A stretch of 35,811 nucleotides of DNA from Arenicellales bacterium (lineage in GTDB: Bacteria; Pseudomonadota; Gammaproteobacteria; Arenicellales; JAANXG01), in NCBI GenBank assembly GCA_030066885.1, contig JASJAT010000042.1, positions 1-35,811 of the forward strand, given 5' to 3'. Shown here in pieces: positions 1 through 8,992 of this stretch. The notes beneath the pieces are model-generated. The model did no database searches. It was not told the origin of the DNA and saw nothing but the letters and a program-made list of their open reading frames with translations. Each line of letters opens with the position of its first letter. Position 1 is the stretch's first letter. The position numbers and the translations under genes were made by a program.

Positions 1-745
1 CTGGGGTGAAGTTGCACGCCGGTTAGCGCACGAGATCAAGAACCCGCTTACCCCGATTCAGCTATCGACTGAACGAATCAGACGTAAGTACTTAGATCTC
101 TTAGAAGAAAAAGATCGTGCTACGCTTGACCGGGCCACTAGAACAATTGTGCAACAAGTGGAATCAATGGAAGAGATGGTCAACGCGTTCTCAAATTATG
201 CACAACCCGTGAGGATGGAAATAAAAGAAATCGACTTCAATCAGCTCGTCTCCGATGTGTCGGAACTGCACAAGCACGACGATCCTGCGATCGACTTCCA
301 ATTTGATCTAGCAGCCGATCTACCACTGATATCGGCTGACGCTGGACGGCTACGACAAGTTTTAAACAATCTATTGATTAACGCACAAGATGCGTTAGCG
401 GGTACGGAGAATCCAACCATCGTATTGTCGACCCGGCAGGTGCAAACGGACAGCAACAACGACATAGAGCTGGTAGTTAAAGACAACGGACCGGGTATTC
501 CTGAGGACATGATCAGAAAACTTTTCGAACCCTACGTCACGACCAAAGAGAAAGGCACGGGACTTGGTTTGGCTATTGTCAAAAGGATTGTAGAAGAACA
601 CGGTGGTGCCGTATGGGCAGAGAGTGACGGAAAACAGGGGACAAAAACGACGGTTCGTCTGCCCGTGATCAGTCAGCGTGTGGAAAACACGACGGACATT
701 AATATCAGGCTGGCCAAGGTCCGGGCCGCTGGAGATCCGGGATGA
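1..745 (+). CDS. ntrY: NtrY-type sensor histidine kinase, C-terminal part (cut by window start)
   Basis: This is the catalytic end of a membrane sensor kinase of the NtrY family, which phosphorylates the response regulator NtrX. The frame is open from base 2, so the N-terminal membrane and HAMP/PAS parts lie outside the window. The dimerisation/phosphoacceptor box reads RLAHEIKNPLTPIQ near residue 10, with the histidine to be phosphorylated. The ATPase part follows with an N box (NNLLINAQDAL), a DNGPGIPE G1 box, and an F/G2 region FEPYVTTKEKGTGLGLAIV. The LTPIQLSTERIRRKY stretch after the H box is typical of NtrY rather than NtrB. The stop codon overlaps the next start codon (ATGA), so translation with ntrX is probably coupled. 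The symbol rests on these motifs plus the following NtrX-like gene. Confidence 0.93.
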   Translation, partial: WGEVARRLAHEIKNPLTPIQLSTERIRRKYLDLLEEKDRATLDRATRTIVQQVESMEEMVNAFSNYAQPVRMEIKEIDFNQLVSDVSELHKHDDPAIDFQFDLAADLPLISADAGRLRQVLNNLLINAQDALAGTENPTIVLSTRQVQTDSNNDIELVVKDNGPGIPEDMIRKLFEPYVTTKEKGTGLGLAIVKRIVEEHGGAVWAESDGKQGTKTTVRLPVISQRVENTTDINIRLAKVRAAGDPG

Positions 746-2130
746 ACGGCGAAACGATCCTGGTAGTGGATGATGAACCCGATATAAGACAAGTCGTAAA
801 AGATGTACTGGAAGATGAAGGTTATGCTGTATTTACGGCACAAGGTGCAGACGAAGCAAGAAGTCTAAGGCTGGATAATAAGTTAGATCTGATTTTGCTT
901 GACATTTGGATGCCTGGAACCGACGGCATCTCGTTGTTGAAAGAATGGACCGAAGAAGGAAGTGTGCACACCCCAGTGGTCATGATTTCGGGGCACGGTA
1001 ACGTGGAAACGGCGGTCGAAGCGATTCGGTACGGAGCTTATGACTTTTTAGAAAAGCCGCTATCTACGGCAAAGTTGCTAGTTACGGTAAAACGTGCCCT
1101 GCAGAGCGAAAAATTACGTCAAGAGAACGTAACACTACGCAGCCGTTTAGAGCTGACTTCCGATCTAGTCGGCAAGAGTCAGTCAATTCGAGAGTTAAAA
1201 GAACTTCTTGCGCGAACTGCGGCTACTGACAGCTGGGTGCTAATCACAGGTGAACCGGGTAGCGGAAAAAGCGTCGCCGCTCGTTTATTACACAGTTTAA
1301 GTCAACGTAAAGAGAATCAACTGGTCGAGCTCAGCGTGGCCGCGATTCCGAGTGAAAACCTTGCTGTTCAGTTATTCGGCAGTGAGCTTGACGGGCAGGT
1401 GCGAGCGGGAAGGTTTGAAGAAGCGCAAGGTGGCACTTTGGTATTGGATCAAATAAGCGATGCGAACCTGGAAGTTCAAGCCAAATTGCTCAGTGCCCTC
1501 GAGGAAGGCACGTTCCTCAGGGTGGGCGGACAGCGCTATCTGGATATGAATGTACGCATCATTGCAACCACAAATAGAGACCTACGAGCTTTGGTAGGTG
1601 AGGGTGAATTTAGAGAAGACTTATATTACAGGCTAAATGTAATACCAATACACATTCCTCCACTGCGTGACCATGTGGAGGACATACCTGAACTTACCGA
1701 ATTCTTTCTGAATTGGATGGTTGAGAAAGAACAGCTTCCATACCGGAGGTTCTCTACGGGCGCCTTAAATGCTTTGCGCTACTATCATTGGCCTGGAAAC
1801 GTTCGCGAACTGAGGAATCTCATACAGCGCCTGCTCATATTGAACAAGGACGCAGATGTGAGTGCCGAAGAAGTCGAAAGTGCTCTCCAAGTGGGCAAGT
1901 CCAAAGTTGCTGCGACGTGGTTTCCCGAGTCTATGCTTGAGTTACCAATTAGGGATGCGCGTGATTTGTTTGAGCGCTCATATCTTCTATTTCGGCTGCG
2001 CGAGGTCAAGGGCAGTGTCAGTGATTTGGCACCTTTAGTCGGAATGGAACGGACGCACTTGTATAGAAAACTAAAATCACTCGATATAGATCCCAAATCT
2101 GTGAAAAAGTCAGCCAAACAAGAACAATAA
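742..2130 (+). CDS. ntrX: NtrX-type response regulator with a degenerate AAA+ domain
   Basis: This 462-residue regulator has a receiver domain (acidic pocket D10-D11, phosphoacceptor D54, K105), an AAA+ domain (about 142-370) and a C-terminal Fis-type helix-turn-helix (about 415-455). Walker A is GEPGSGKS (170-177). The arginine-finger region FREDLYYRLNV is kept. The surface loop that carries GAFTGA in sigma-54 activators is missing: between LFG (211-213) and GRFEEAQGG only nine residues remain. The Walker B motif reads LVLDQ, with Gln237 where Glu is expected. The protein is therefore unlikely to remodel sigma-54 polymerase and may bind DNA as an ordinary regulator. Loss of GAFTGA is known in alphaproteobacterial NtrX. 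It overlaps ntrY by 4 bp and lies 14 bp before trkA, which suggests one operon. Confidence 0.93.
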   Translation: MNGETILVVDDEPDIRQVVKDVLEDEGYAVFTAQGADEARSLRLDNKLDLILLDIWMPGTDGISLLKEWTEEGSVHTPVVMISGHGNVETAVEAIRYGAYDFLEKPLSTAKLLVTVKRALQSEKLRQENVTLRSRLELTSDLVGKSQSIRELKELLARTAATDSWVLITGEPGSGKSVAARLLHSLSQRKENQLVELSVAAIPSENLAVQLFGSELDGQVRAGRFEEAQGGTLVLDQISDANLEVQAKLLSALEEGTFLRVGGQRYLDMNVRIIATTNRDLRALVGEGEFREDLYYRLNVIPIHIPPLRDHVEDIPELTEFFLNWMVEKEQLPYRRFSTGALNALRYYHWPGNVRELRNLIQRLLILNKDADVSAEEVESALQVGKSKVAATWFPESMLELPIRDARDLFERSYLLFRLREVKGSVSDLAPLVGMERTHLYRKLKSLDIDPKSVKKSAKQEQ

Positions 2131-2144
2131 GATAGGGCGCTCCA

Positions 2145-3521
2145 ATGAAGATTATTATATTAGGTGCCGGTCAAGTTGGCTCTTCGAGTGCGGACATATT
2201 AGCCAGCGAGGCTAATGACGTTACCTTGGTCGATATAGATCCAAGTCTGCTACGTACTTTGCAGGATCGCCTCGACATCAGGACCGTCGAAGGCAACGCA
2301 TCTTACCCCAGTATACTGAAGCAGGCTGGAGCGGAGGATGCAGATCTCTTGTTGGCCGTAACCAACAGTGACGAAGTCAATATGGTCGCATGTGAAGTGG
2401 CGTCGGCTATGTATGATACACCTAAAAAAATGGCCCGGATTCGTTCATCAGAGTACCTGGCCTGCCCGCAAATCTTCGCTTCTGATGCAATAACCATTGA
2501 TGTACTGATAAGCCCGGAGCAGATCCTGACTAATCATATTATGCGTTTGGTTGAATACCCTGGTGCTTTGCAAGTCCTGGATTTCGCCGACGGTAGGATA
2601 CAGATCGTTGGTATGAGGGCGTACCACGGTGGTCCATTGGTTGGCCATCCTCTGGCGGAGCTGCGCGACCATATGCCAGGAGTGGAGGCGCGTGTGGCGG
2701 CGATCTACCGACAGAATGAAGTGATAACCCCGACAGCAGACACCGTGGTAGAACCGGAGGATGAAGTTTTCTTTGTCGCGGCAAGAGAGAACATCCGCGC
2801 CGTAATGAGTGAAATGCAAAAAATAGACAAATCTGTCAATAAGGTGATGCTCGCGGGCGGTGGCAATATTGGTTTCCGGTTGGCCAGTAATCTTGAGAGC
2901 ATGGGCTACGGAGTGAAGGTTATCGAACATAACTCCCGGCGCGCCGAAATCGTTGCTGATAGGTTACACAATACCGTGGTGTTGCTGGGTGATGCGGCCG
3001 ACGAGGAATTACTGCGCCAGGAAAACATAGAAAATATGGATGTGTTTTGTGCGGTGACTAACAACGATGAGGCGAATATCCTATCGGCCTTGTTAGCAAA
3101 GCGCTTGGGTGCAAACCGTGTTATGGCGCTGATTAACCGCTCTGTGTATGTTGATCTATTCGAGTATAGCGAGCTCGATATTGTAATTTCTCCGCGCTTG
3201 GCTACTGTTGGCAGTATATTGGCCCATATTCGTCGAGGTGACGTTGTGGCAGTACATTCATTGCGGCGGGGGCGAGCCGAAGCCATTGAAGCTATTGCAC
3301 ACGGAGATAAGACGTCATCTCGTGTCGTCGGACGCGGCGTTCGAGATCTTCCATTGCCCCCCGGCACACAGATCGGTGCCATATTGCGTAACGATGATGT
3401 TCTGATCGCACACAAGGAAACAACAATCGAATCCGAGGATCATGTCATTTTGTTTATGGTGGATAAGAAATATATCCCTGAAGTAGAGCGGCTCTTCCAG
3501 GTTGACGTCATGTTTCTGTAA
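2145..3521 (+). CDS. trkA: Trk potassium uptake system peripheral protein TrkA
   Basis: TrkA is the cytoplasmic NAD(H)/ATP-binding gating ring of the Trk potassium channel. The 458-residue protein has the expected duplicated layout: RCK-N, RCK-C, RCK-N, RCK-C. The first Rossmann motif is IIILGAGQVGSS at the N-terminus, with the acidic residue closing the fold in LVDID. The second is MLAGGGNIGFRLAS near residue 235. Length matches the family. It starts 14 bp after ntrX, with a GGG-containing weak ribosome site, and is followed after 138 bp by trkH, its membrane partner. The linkage ntrYX-trkA-trkH is recurrent in gammaproteobacteria and suggests shared control of potassium uptake. No defect is seen. 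Confidence 0.97.
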   Translation: MKIIILGAGQVGSSSADILASEANDVTLVDIDPSLLRTLQDRLDIRTVEGNASYPSILKQAGAEDADLLLAVTNSDEVNMVACEVASAMYDTPKKMARIRSSEYLACPQIFASDAITIDVLISPEQILTNHIMRLVEYPGALQVLDFADGRIQIVGMRAYHGGPLVGHPLAELRDHMPGVEARVAAIYRQNEVITPTADTVVEPEDEVFFVAARENIRAVMSEMQKIDKSVNKVMLAGGGNIGFRLASNLESMGYGVKVIEHNSRRAEIVADRLHNTVVLLGDAADEELLRQENIENMDVFCAVTNNDEANILSALLAKRLGANRVMALINRSVYVDLFEYSELDIVISPRLATVGSILAHIRRGDVVAVHSLRRGRAEAIEAIAHGDKTSSRVVGRGVRDLPLPPGTQIGAILRNDDVLIAHKETTIESEDHVILFMVDKKYIPEVERLFQVDVMFL

Positions 3522-3659
3522 ATGTCACCGCAGTATTGGGCTTGCTAGTGTCCGTCTGTAAACGTTGTGTCCTCCCATGCAGCACGTAAAAAACACCAAT
3601 AAAAATATGTTTCACACAATAATTTAGGGTTTCTAAAGGAACGCTAGCTAGGCCTACGT

Positions 3660-5111
3660 ATGCAATATCAAGTTGTCATGAAACTGCTGGGGATCTTATT
3701 GGTCATGTTCAGCGTCACATTGATTCCCCCTATAGCGTTCTCTTATTTCTACGACGACGGTGCGTTGCAACCTTTTGTAATCGCTTTTTTCGCCACCCTT
3801 TTTACCGGCGGTGGTTTATGGCTGATTAATAGTCGAGTCAGTAGGGATATGCGGTATCGCGACGGTTTTATGGTCGTGGTCTTATTCTGGACTGTATTGG
3901 CGGCATTTGGCGCAATTCCCCTGTACCTGACAACAAAGCCTCTACTCAGTTTTACCGATGCGCTGTTTGAGTCTATGTCGGGTTTGACTACAACTGGTGC
4001 GACCGTTTTAGACGGGATAGACCAGCTACCCGAATCTATCCGATACTACCGACAACAGCTGCAGTGGTTGGGTGGAATGGGAATCATCGTGTTGGCCGTT
4101 GCGGTTATGCCCATGCTGGGGGTTGGAGGAATGCAACTTTTCCGAGCCGAAACCCCGGGCCCGATGAAAGATACCAAGTTAACCCCAAGGATCACCGAAA
4201 CTGCAAAGGCACTTTGGTACATCTATCTCGGCTTAACAGCGTTGTGTGCGTTGAGTTACTGGTTGGCTGGTATGGGTTGGTTCGATGCAATCGGGCACAG
4301 TTTCTCAACAGTGGCGATCGGTGGGTTCTCTACACACGATGACAGCTTGGGATATTTCGATAGCGTGACCATAGACATGGTCGCAATCATTTTCATGCTC
4401 ATATCAGGAGTCAATTTTGCGCTACATTTTGTTGCTTGGCGATCGAGAAGTTTGATTGCGTACCTGCAAGATAATGAGGTTATGGTCTTTGTCGCCGGAA
4501 TATTCTTCGCTACTGTTTTGGTTATTGTGGTACTAAGCAGTTTTGAGACTTTCGAAAGTTTGGAACAACTCATCCGGCAGGGAATTTTTCAAACTGTCTC
4601 AATTGCCACGACAACTGGATTTACGACCGGGGGTTACCACTGGTGGCCCTCGTTTTTGCCGATTTTTTTGATCCTACTTAGTTTCATCGGGGGATGTGCA
4701 GGGTCAACGGCTGGTGGCATAAAAGTGATTCGCATCGTTTTGCTATATAGACAATGGCGCCGTGAGATCATACGACTCATCCACCCCAACGCAATGTTAC
4801 CGTTGAAGCTTGGGGGAAAGCCCGTATCAGATAGTGTGAGTAACGCAGTGTGGGGATTCTTTTCCCTTTACATGTTGAGCTTTGCGGTACTGGGAGTCGT
4901 CATGTCAGCGACAGGACAGGACTGGGTAACCGCGTTCTCGGCTGTTGCGGCCTGTCTGAACAATCTTGGGCCGGGTTTGGGTGAAGTAGCGCAAAACTAT
5001 TCCAGTATCAACATGCCGGGGAAGTGGGTGCTGTGCTTCAGTATGCTATTGGGGCGATTGGAATTGTTTACCCTTCTAGTGCTATTCAGCACTGCCTTTT
5101 GGCGCAGCTAG
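3660..5111 (+). CDS. trkH: Trk potassium uptake channel subunit TrkH
   Basis: TrkH forms the potassium-conducting pore in the inner membrane and works with TrkA. The 483-residue sequence is strongly hydrophobic, with about ten or more membrane segments. The four pore loops that make up the selectivity filter can be seen in order: SGLTTTGATV, STVAIGGFST, ATTTGFTTGG and NNLGPGLGE. The ATG at 3660 gives MQYQVVMKLLGILLVMFS, which fits the usual short N-terminus, so it is preferred over the ATG at 3678. An AAGGAA lies rather far upstream. The 138-bp gap from trkA shows no clear promoter or terminator. Confidence 0.97.
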   Translation: MQYQVVMKLLGILLVMFSVTLIPPIAFSYFYDDGALQPFVIAFFATLFTGGGLWLINSRVSRDMRYRDGFMVVVLFWTVLAAFGAIPLYLTTKPLLSFTDALFESMSGLTTTGATVLDGIDQLPESIRYYRQQLQWLGGMGIIVLAVAVMPMLGVGGMQLFRAETPGPMKDTKLTPRITETAKALWYIYLGLTALCALSYWLAGMGWFDAIGHSFSTVAIGGFSTHDDSLGYFDSVTIDMVAIIFMLISGVNFALHFVAWRSRSLIAYLQDNEVMVFVAGIFFATVLVIVVLSSFETFESLEQLIRQGIFQTVSIATTTGFTTGGYHWWPSFLPIFLILLSFIGGCAGSTAGGIKVIRIVLLYRQWRREIIRLIHPNAMLPLKLGGKPVSDSVSNAVWGFFSLYMLSFAVLGVVMSATGQDWVTAFSAVAACLNNLGPGLGEVAQNYSSINMPGKWVLCFSMLLGRLELFTLLVLFSTAFWRS

Positions 5112-5219
5112 ATGTTAATAGTTGCGAGTAACTGGTAGCTGTAGTGGCGAGCCGAACACTTCCCCACCAAATGTTTGCTACGCAAATACATGATTTAATC
5201 CGAACGAGGGCCCAATCTT

Positions 5220-7547
5220 TTGGGTGAACGACTGGCTAACTGGGTTATTAAATGGCGGTTTGCAATTGTCGCCGTAACGCTGGCGTTGGTTGTAGCGGCG
5301 GGCAGCGGAGCCCGCTTCTTATTGTTCGATACTGATTACAGGATATGGTTCAGCGAGGACAATCCCCAACTGCAGGCCTTTGAAACAATACAGAACACTT
5401 ATACGAAGTACGACAATCTGCTGTTTGTACTGGTGCCAAAAGATGGGGACGTGTTTACCCGGTCGACACTGGCCGCGGTGGAGTGGTTAACCGAACAGGC
5501 CTGGCAGGTACCTTATTCGATTAGAGTAGATTCCCTGTCTAACTTTCAACACACACGTGGCGAAGCCGACGAGTTGATTGTTCAGGATCTGTATACAGAT
5601 GCGGAGTCACTTACGGACGCGGACCTGGAGTACGTTAGGCAAACGGCACTGTCTGAACCTTTGTTGGTTAATCGTTTGGTTTCCCCTCGTTCTCATACCA
5701 CCGGGGTCAACGTGACGGTTCAGCCTCCCGGGATACGAACAGACCTGGAAGTACCCGAAATAGCCGAGTTCTGTCGTGACCTGGCGGAAAATATGAAGCA
5801 GCGATTTCCAGACATCGAGGTTCGCCTAACCGGAATCGTCATGATGAATAACGCCTTTCCCGAGGCTTCCCGTCACGATATCAGTACCCTGATTCCACTG
5901 ATGTTCGCTGTAGTTGTGCTGGTATTGGCGCTAATGACCCGATCAGTAGTCGGTACTCTGGGGACGGTCCTTGTCATCGCGTTTACTGTAATCATGACCA
6001 TGGGTTTAGCCGGTTGGTCCGGTATGAAGTTAACCGGAGCTTCAGCCAGTGCACCGACAATTATTCTTACCTTGGCGGTGGCCGACTGCGTACATATCTT
6101 GGTTAACTTCATTCACGCAATGCGAAATGGGGCGGGCAAGTATCCAGCCCTTGCCGAGAGTCTGCGAATCAATCTACAGCCGGTATTCCTGACCAGTATT
6201 ACCACCGCAATCGGATTCCTCAGTATGAACTTCGGCGATGTTCCCCCATTCCGAGATATGGGAAATCTGGTGGCGTTGGGCGTGATGCTGGCCTTCGCTT
6301 TTGCGGTGATTTTTCTACCGGCCTTCATAGCGATAATGCCGATTCGAGTACGGCAACGCCAAACTCACGGCGACAGAGCTATGACGGCGTTTGCCGAATG
6401 GGTTATCAAAAGACGCCAGATGTTGTTATGGGTTGTCGGGCCACTGATGTTGTTTTTGATTGCTTTCATTCCTCGTAACGAATTTAACGATGAGTTCGTA
6501 AAGTATTTCGACGAATCGATTCAATTTCGCCGTGACACAGATTTCACGACGCAAAACCTAACTGGAATCTACACCATTCAATATTCACTCAATGCCGGTG
6601 AATCAAGCGGTATCTCAGATCCAGAGTTCTTAGCCAAGGTAGAAGAGTTTGCACAATGGTTCAGACAGCATCCCGACGTACTGCATGTCAACTCCATCAC
6701 CGATACACTCAAGCGTCTGAATAAAAACCTTCATGCCGATTCGGCGGATTGGTACAAAGTCCCACAGCAAAGAGATCTAGCCGCACAATATCTACTGCTG
6801 TACGAGATGTCCTTGCCGTACGGTCTCGACTTGAATGATCAGATTAATATAGATAAGTCTGCAACCCGTTTTGTGGTAACCACACAAAGCTTGTCCACAA
6901 AAAAGACCCTAGAAATGGTTGAACAGGCGCGTGAGTGGTTGATGGATAGTGGCTTAGCAAGGGCAGGTGATATCGAAGGATCGAGCCCGAACATCATGTT
7001 CGCGCACATCACCGGGCGCAACATCCGAAGTATGTTGGTGGGTACTACCGTAGCGCTTATTCTTATTTCTCTTATTTTGATAGTGGCATTACGCTCGTTG
7101 AAGTTGGGTTTGATCAGTATGGTGCCTAATTTACTGCCAGCTGCATTGGCCTTTGGGCTGTGGGGAATCGTAGTTGGCCAAGTCGGTTTGTCTATATCTG
7201 TCGTCAGTGCCATGAGCCTGGGTATTATTGTGGATGACACCGTACATTTTCTGACCAAATACACTCGTGCGCGCCGGGAACAAGGGATGAGCGCGGCAGA
7301 CGCCGTTCGCTATGCTTTCTCTACGGTAGGTATGGCACTATGGGTAACTTCACTGGTTCTTGTGGCCGGGTTCCTGGTCCTATCTCAATCAGCATTCCAG
7401 GTGAACTCAGGCATGGGCCTGTTGACTGCCATCGTAATCGTTTTCGCTTTAGTTGCCGATTTCCTGTTTCTTCCACCATTGTTGATTAAACTAAGCGGCA
7501 AACGTCTAGATTTGGGGATTAAAGCTACTACCGAGAAATTTAACTAA
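5220..7547 (+). CDS. MMPL/RND superfamily exporter
   Basis: This is a 775-residue inner-membrane protein of the MMPL branch of the RND superfamily, which uses proton flow to export lipids or other hydrophobic molecules. It has the duplicated layout: one membrane helix, a periplasmic domain of about 170 residues, five helices, then the same again. The charged motifs in the fourth helix of each half are present: LAVADCVHILVNF in the first and LGIIVDDTVHFLTKYTR in the second. The start is TTG at 5220 after a GAGGG; a nearby ATG at 5190 is in another frame and stops at once. No membrane-fusion, outer-membrane or lipoprotein partner is adjacent, so the substrate cannot be told. Its last 8 bp overlap the end of the convergent gene on the other strand. 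Confidence 0.88.
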   Translation: MGERLANWVIKWRFAIVAVTLALVVAAGSGARFLLFDTDYRIWFSEDNPQLQAFETIQNTYTKYDNLLFVLVPKDGDVFTRSTLAAVEWLTEQAWQVPYSIRVDSLSNFQHTRGEADELIVQDLYTDAESLTDADLEYVRQTALSEPLLVNRLVSPRSHTTGVNVTVQPPGIRTDLEVPEIAEFCRDLAENMKQRFPDIEVRLTGIVMMNNAFPEASRHDISTLIPLMFAVVVLVLALMTRSVVGTLGTVLVIAFTVIMTMGLAGWSGMKLTGASASAPTIILTLAVADCVHILVNFIHAMRNGAGKYPALAESLRINLQPVFLTSITTAIGFLSMNFGDVPPFRDMGNLVALGVMLAFAFAVIFLPAFIAIMPIRVRQRQTHGDRAMTAFAEWVIKRRQMLLWVVGPLMLFLIAFIPRNEFNDEFVKYFDESIQFRRDTDFTTQNLTGIYTIQYSLNAGESSGISDPEFLAKVEEFAQWFRQHPDVLHVNSITDTLKRLNKNLHADSADWYKVPQQRDLAAQYLLLYEMSLPYGLDLNDQINIDKSATRFVVTTQSLSTKKTLEMVEQAREWLMDSGLARAGDIEGSSPNIMFAHITGRNIRSMLVGTTVALILISLILIVALRSLKLGLISMVPNLLPAALAFGLWGIVVGQVGLSISVVSAMSLGIIVDDTVHFLTKYTRARREQGMSAADAVRYAFSTVGMALWVTSLVLVAGFLVLSQSAFQVNSGMGLLTAIVIVFALVADFLFLPPLLIKLSGKRLDLGIKATTEKFN

Positions 7548-8181
7548 CCCATGATTGTAGTTCCGGTATCTCTTTTGCTATCTGTTGCAAGTCTTTGAAA
7601 CGATCGATGTCCCGTAGTGGGGCAAGTAAAGTAAAACGAAAACCGCAGCCTCGCGCAGCCTGTAATGTATCTCGCATCACGCTGTCGCTGCCCCAACGGA
7701 TACCTTTGAAAATTTCGGGCCGCGCTTTTTGTAACCCTATCAAGTAGTAGCCTCCATCAATGGTAGGGCCAATGACATTCTGGCCTTGTTTGAGCAGGTC
7801 ATGTGCTTCGCGCAAGAGCTCTCCTGGACAGTGCGGCACATCGCAGCCCATTACAGCGGCTGACATCCCGTGCTCGGTGAGCTCGCGTATCGAACCATAC
7901 ATCTTTTGCCCAAGGTCACCTTGCTTCTGTGCCGCAAGCTGAAGTCCATGTGTGGCTGACAAATTCTTCAGTACCTCATGACTAGTATCGGGCCACGTGT
8001 GAAGAGCGATTGGTCCCGACCAGTTGCTGACCGCCAGTCGCACCGTGTGTTCGATGAGCAGCGTCGCCACCCGGGCTGCCTGTTGCGCGTCAAGCTCAGG
8101 CATCAGGCGGGTTTTGACACGACCCGGCACAGGGGACTTGGCGAACAGGATTAGAGTCGGGTTAGGTGCCTCAACGGGCAT
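7540..8181 (-). CDS. TIGR04282-family (DUF2064) glycosyltransferase
   Basis: This 213-residue protein matches the TIGR04282/DUF2064 group of GT-A-fold nucleotide-sugar transferases. Landmarks are the N-terminal ILFAKSPVPGRVKTRL signature, GCDVPHCP in the middle and IDGGYYLIGLQ further on. The family is named for a link to arsenosugar synthesis, but no arsenic methylation or ArsS-type gene is visible here, so that role is not supported by context. The gene starts inside the end of the upstream glycosyltransferase gene (11-bp overlap), so both are probably made from one transcript. It converges with the MMPL exporter gene with an 8-bp overlap. A soluble cytoplasmic protein is expected because no signal peptide or membrane segment is seen. 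Confidence 0.85.
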   Translation of the reverse strand: MPVEAPNPTLILFAKSPVPGRVKTRLMPELDAQQAARVATLLIEHTVRLAVSNWSGPIALHTWPDTSHEVLKNLSATHGLQLAAQKQGDLGQKMYGSIRELTEHGMSAAVMGCDVPHCPGELLREAHDLLKQGQNVIGPTIDGGYYLIGLQKARPEIFKGIRWGSDSVMRDTLQAARGCGFRFTLLAPLRDIDRFKDLQQIAKEIPELQSWVS

Positions 8182-8863
8182 CGTTATACCACTTAACCAG
8201 GGCTTCGGGTGGAGCTCCGAACCAATAGCGCAATCGAACCCACCACATCACCAGTATGGTCCGGATAGGGCCGTTGGATCGCCAACGACGCGCAGCCGTT
8301 ACTACGGGTGTGCGTAACCTGATGGGTTTGCCGAGGGATTTTAGTTTCTTCGATAGCTCGATGTCCTCCATTAACGGTATTTCATCGAAACCGGCCACGG
8401 CGGTAAATGCTGCTGCGGTCATAAAAATGGCTTGATCGCCGGTGCATATCCCGGTCAGGGCCGAACGCCAGTTCATGAACCAGGCCACCAGCCGCAATAT
8501 CGGTGTTGCTTTATCGAAACTGACGTCAAACCGGCCCCAAACGGATTTATTTTCTTGCAATGCTGCTATGACGTGCATAACGCCGTTATGCGGCAGTGTG
8601 GTGTCTGCATGCAAGAACAGCAAGAAGGGTGTATCGGCATGACGTGCACCCACATTCATCTGGGTGGCACGTCCACGGGGTGCGCTCATTACCCGAACTT
8701 GCGACCTGACAGATGTTTGCAATTTTACATAGGTGTCATCGGTGCTTCCCCCATCCACCACGATAGCCTTGCACGGAAGGGTATTGAGATAAGAGATTAG
8801 CGCATCAACTCGGCTGACTTCGTTGAGGACTGGAACCACAATGGTAAGGGGTTCTGACGCCAT
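8171..8863 (-). CDS. TIGR04283-family GT2 glycosyltransferase
   Basis: This is a 230-residue family 2 (GT-A) glycosyltransferase of the TIGR04283 type. The N-terminus shows the nucleotide-binding pattern TIVVPVLNE, then AIVVDGGSTDDT. A metal-binding-type LFLHADTTLP follows, and the acceptor-site segment GFDEIPLMEDIELSKKL comes near residue 160. Length agrees with the family. It is the first gene of a two-gene unit with the TIGR04282-type gene; the two families are usually found together. The arsenosugar label is a family name only. Substrate and product are unknown here. Upstream is a 294-bp non-coding gap before the end of argG, which points the same way. Confidence 0.87.
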   Translation of the reverse strand: MASEPLTIVVPVLNEVSRVDALISYLNTLPCKAIVVDGGSTDDTYVKLQTSVRSQVRVMSAPRGRATQMNVGARHADTPFLLFLHADTTLPHNGVMHVIAALQENKSVWGRFDVSFDKATPILRLVAWFMNWRSALTGICTGDQAIFMTAAAFTAVAGFDEIPLMEDIELSKKLKSLGKPIRLRTPVVTAARRWRSNGPIRTILVMWWVRLRYWFGAPPEALVKWYNDAR

Positions 8864-8971
8864 AACAGTAGCTTATGTCTAATGACGAGTAGCAGGTGTG
8901 GTAGCTGTTGCTTGTTCTTACTAGCAGATAGATATAAGCGGCTCGCTACTTTTGTCTATGGGTTCCCGCTT

Positions 8972-8992
8972 CCTCCGGATCAAGTCCGGGGG
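8972..8992. repeat. Short palindromic repeat with CCGGA-TCAAG-TCCGG core, copy 1
   Basis: CCGGA (8975-8979) and TCCGG (8985-8989) form a perfect 5-bp stem around the loop TCAAG. It can be extended by a T-G and two C-G pairs on the outside. The same core with a longer perfect stem occurs at 22800-22818. Very similar CCGGACTTGATCCGG-like palindromes are abundant in intergenic DNA of many proteobacteria. The copy sits in the 294-bp gap 8864-9157, where I see no gene, only this palindrome and spacer DNA rich in TAGC and GTAAC. Confidence 0.6.

Noticed and set aside
2906-3415. 169-codon minus-strand open frame inside trkA
   Set aside because: Shadow of the second TrkA half; no independent support.
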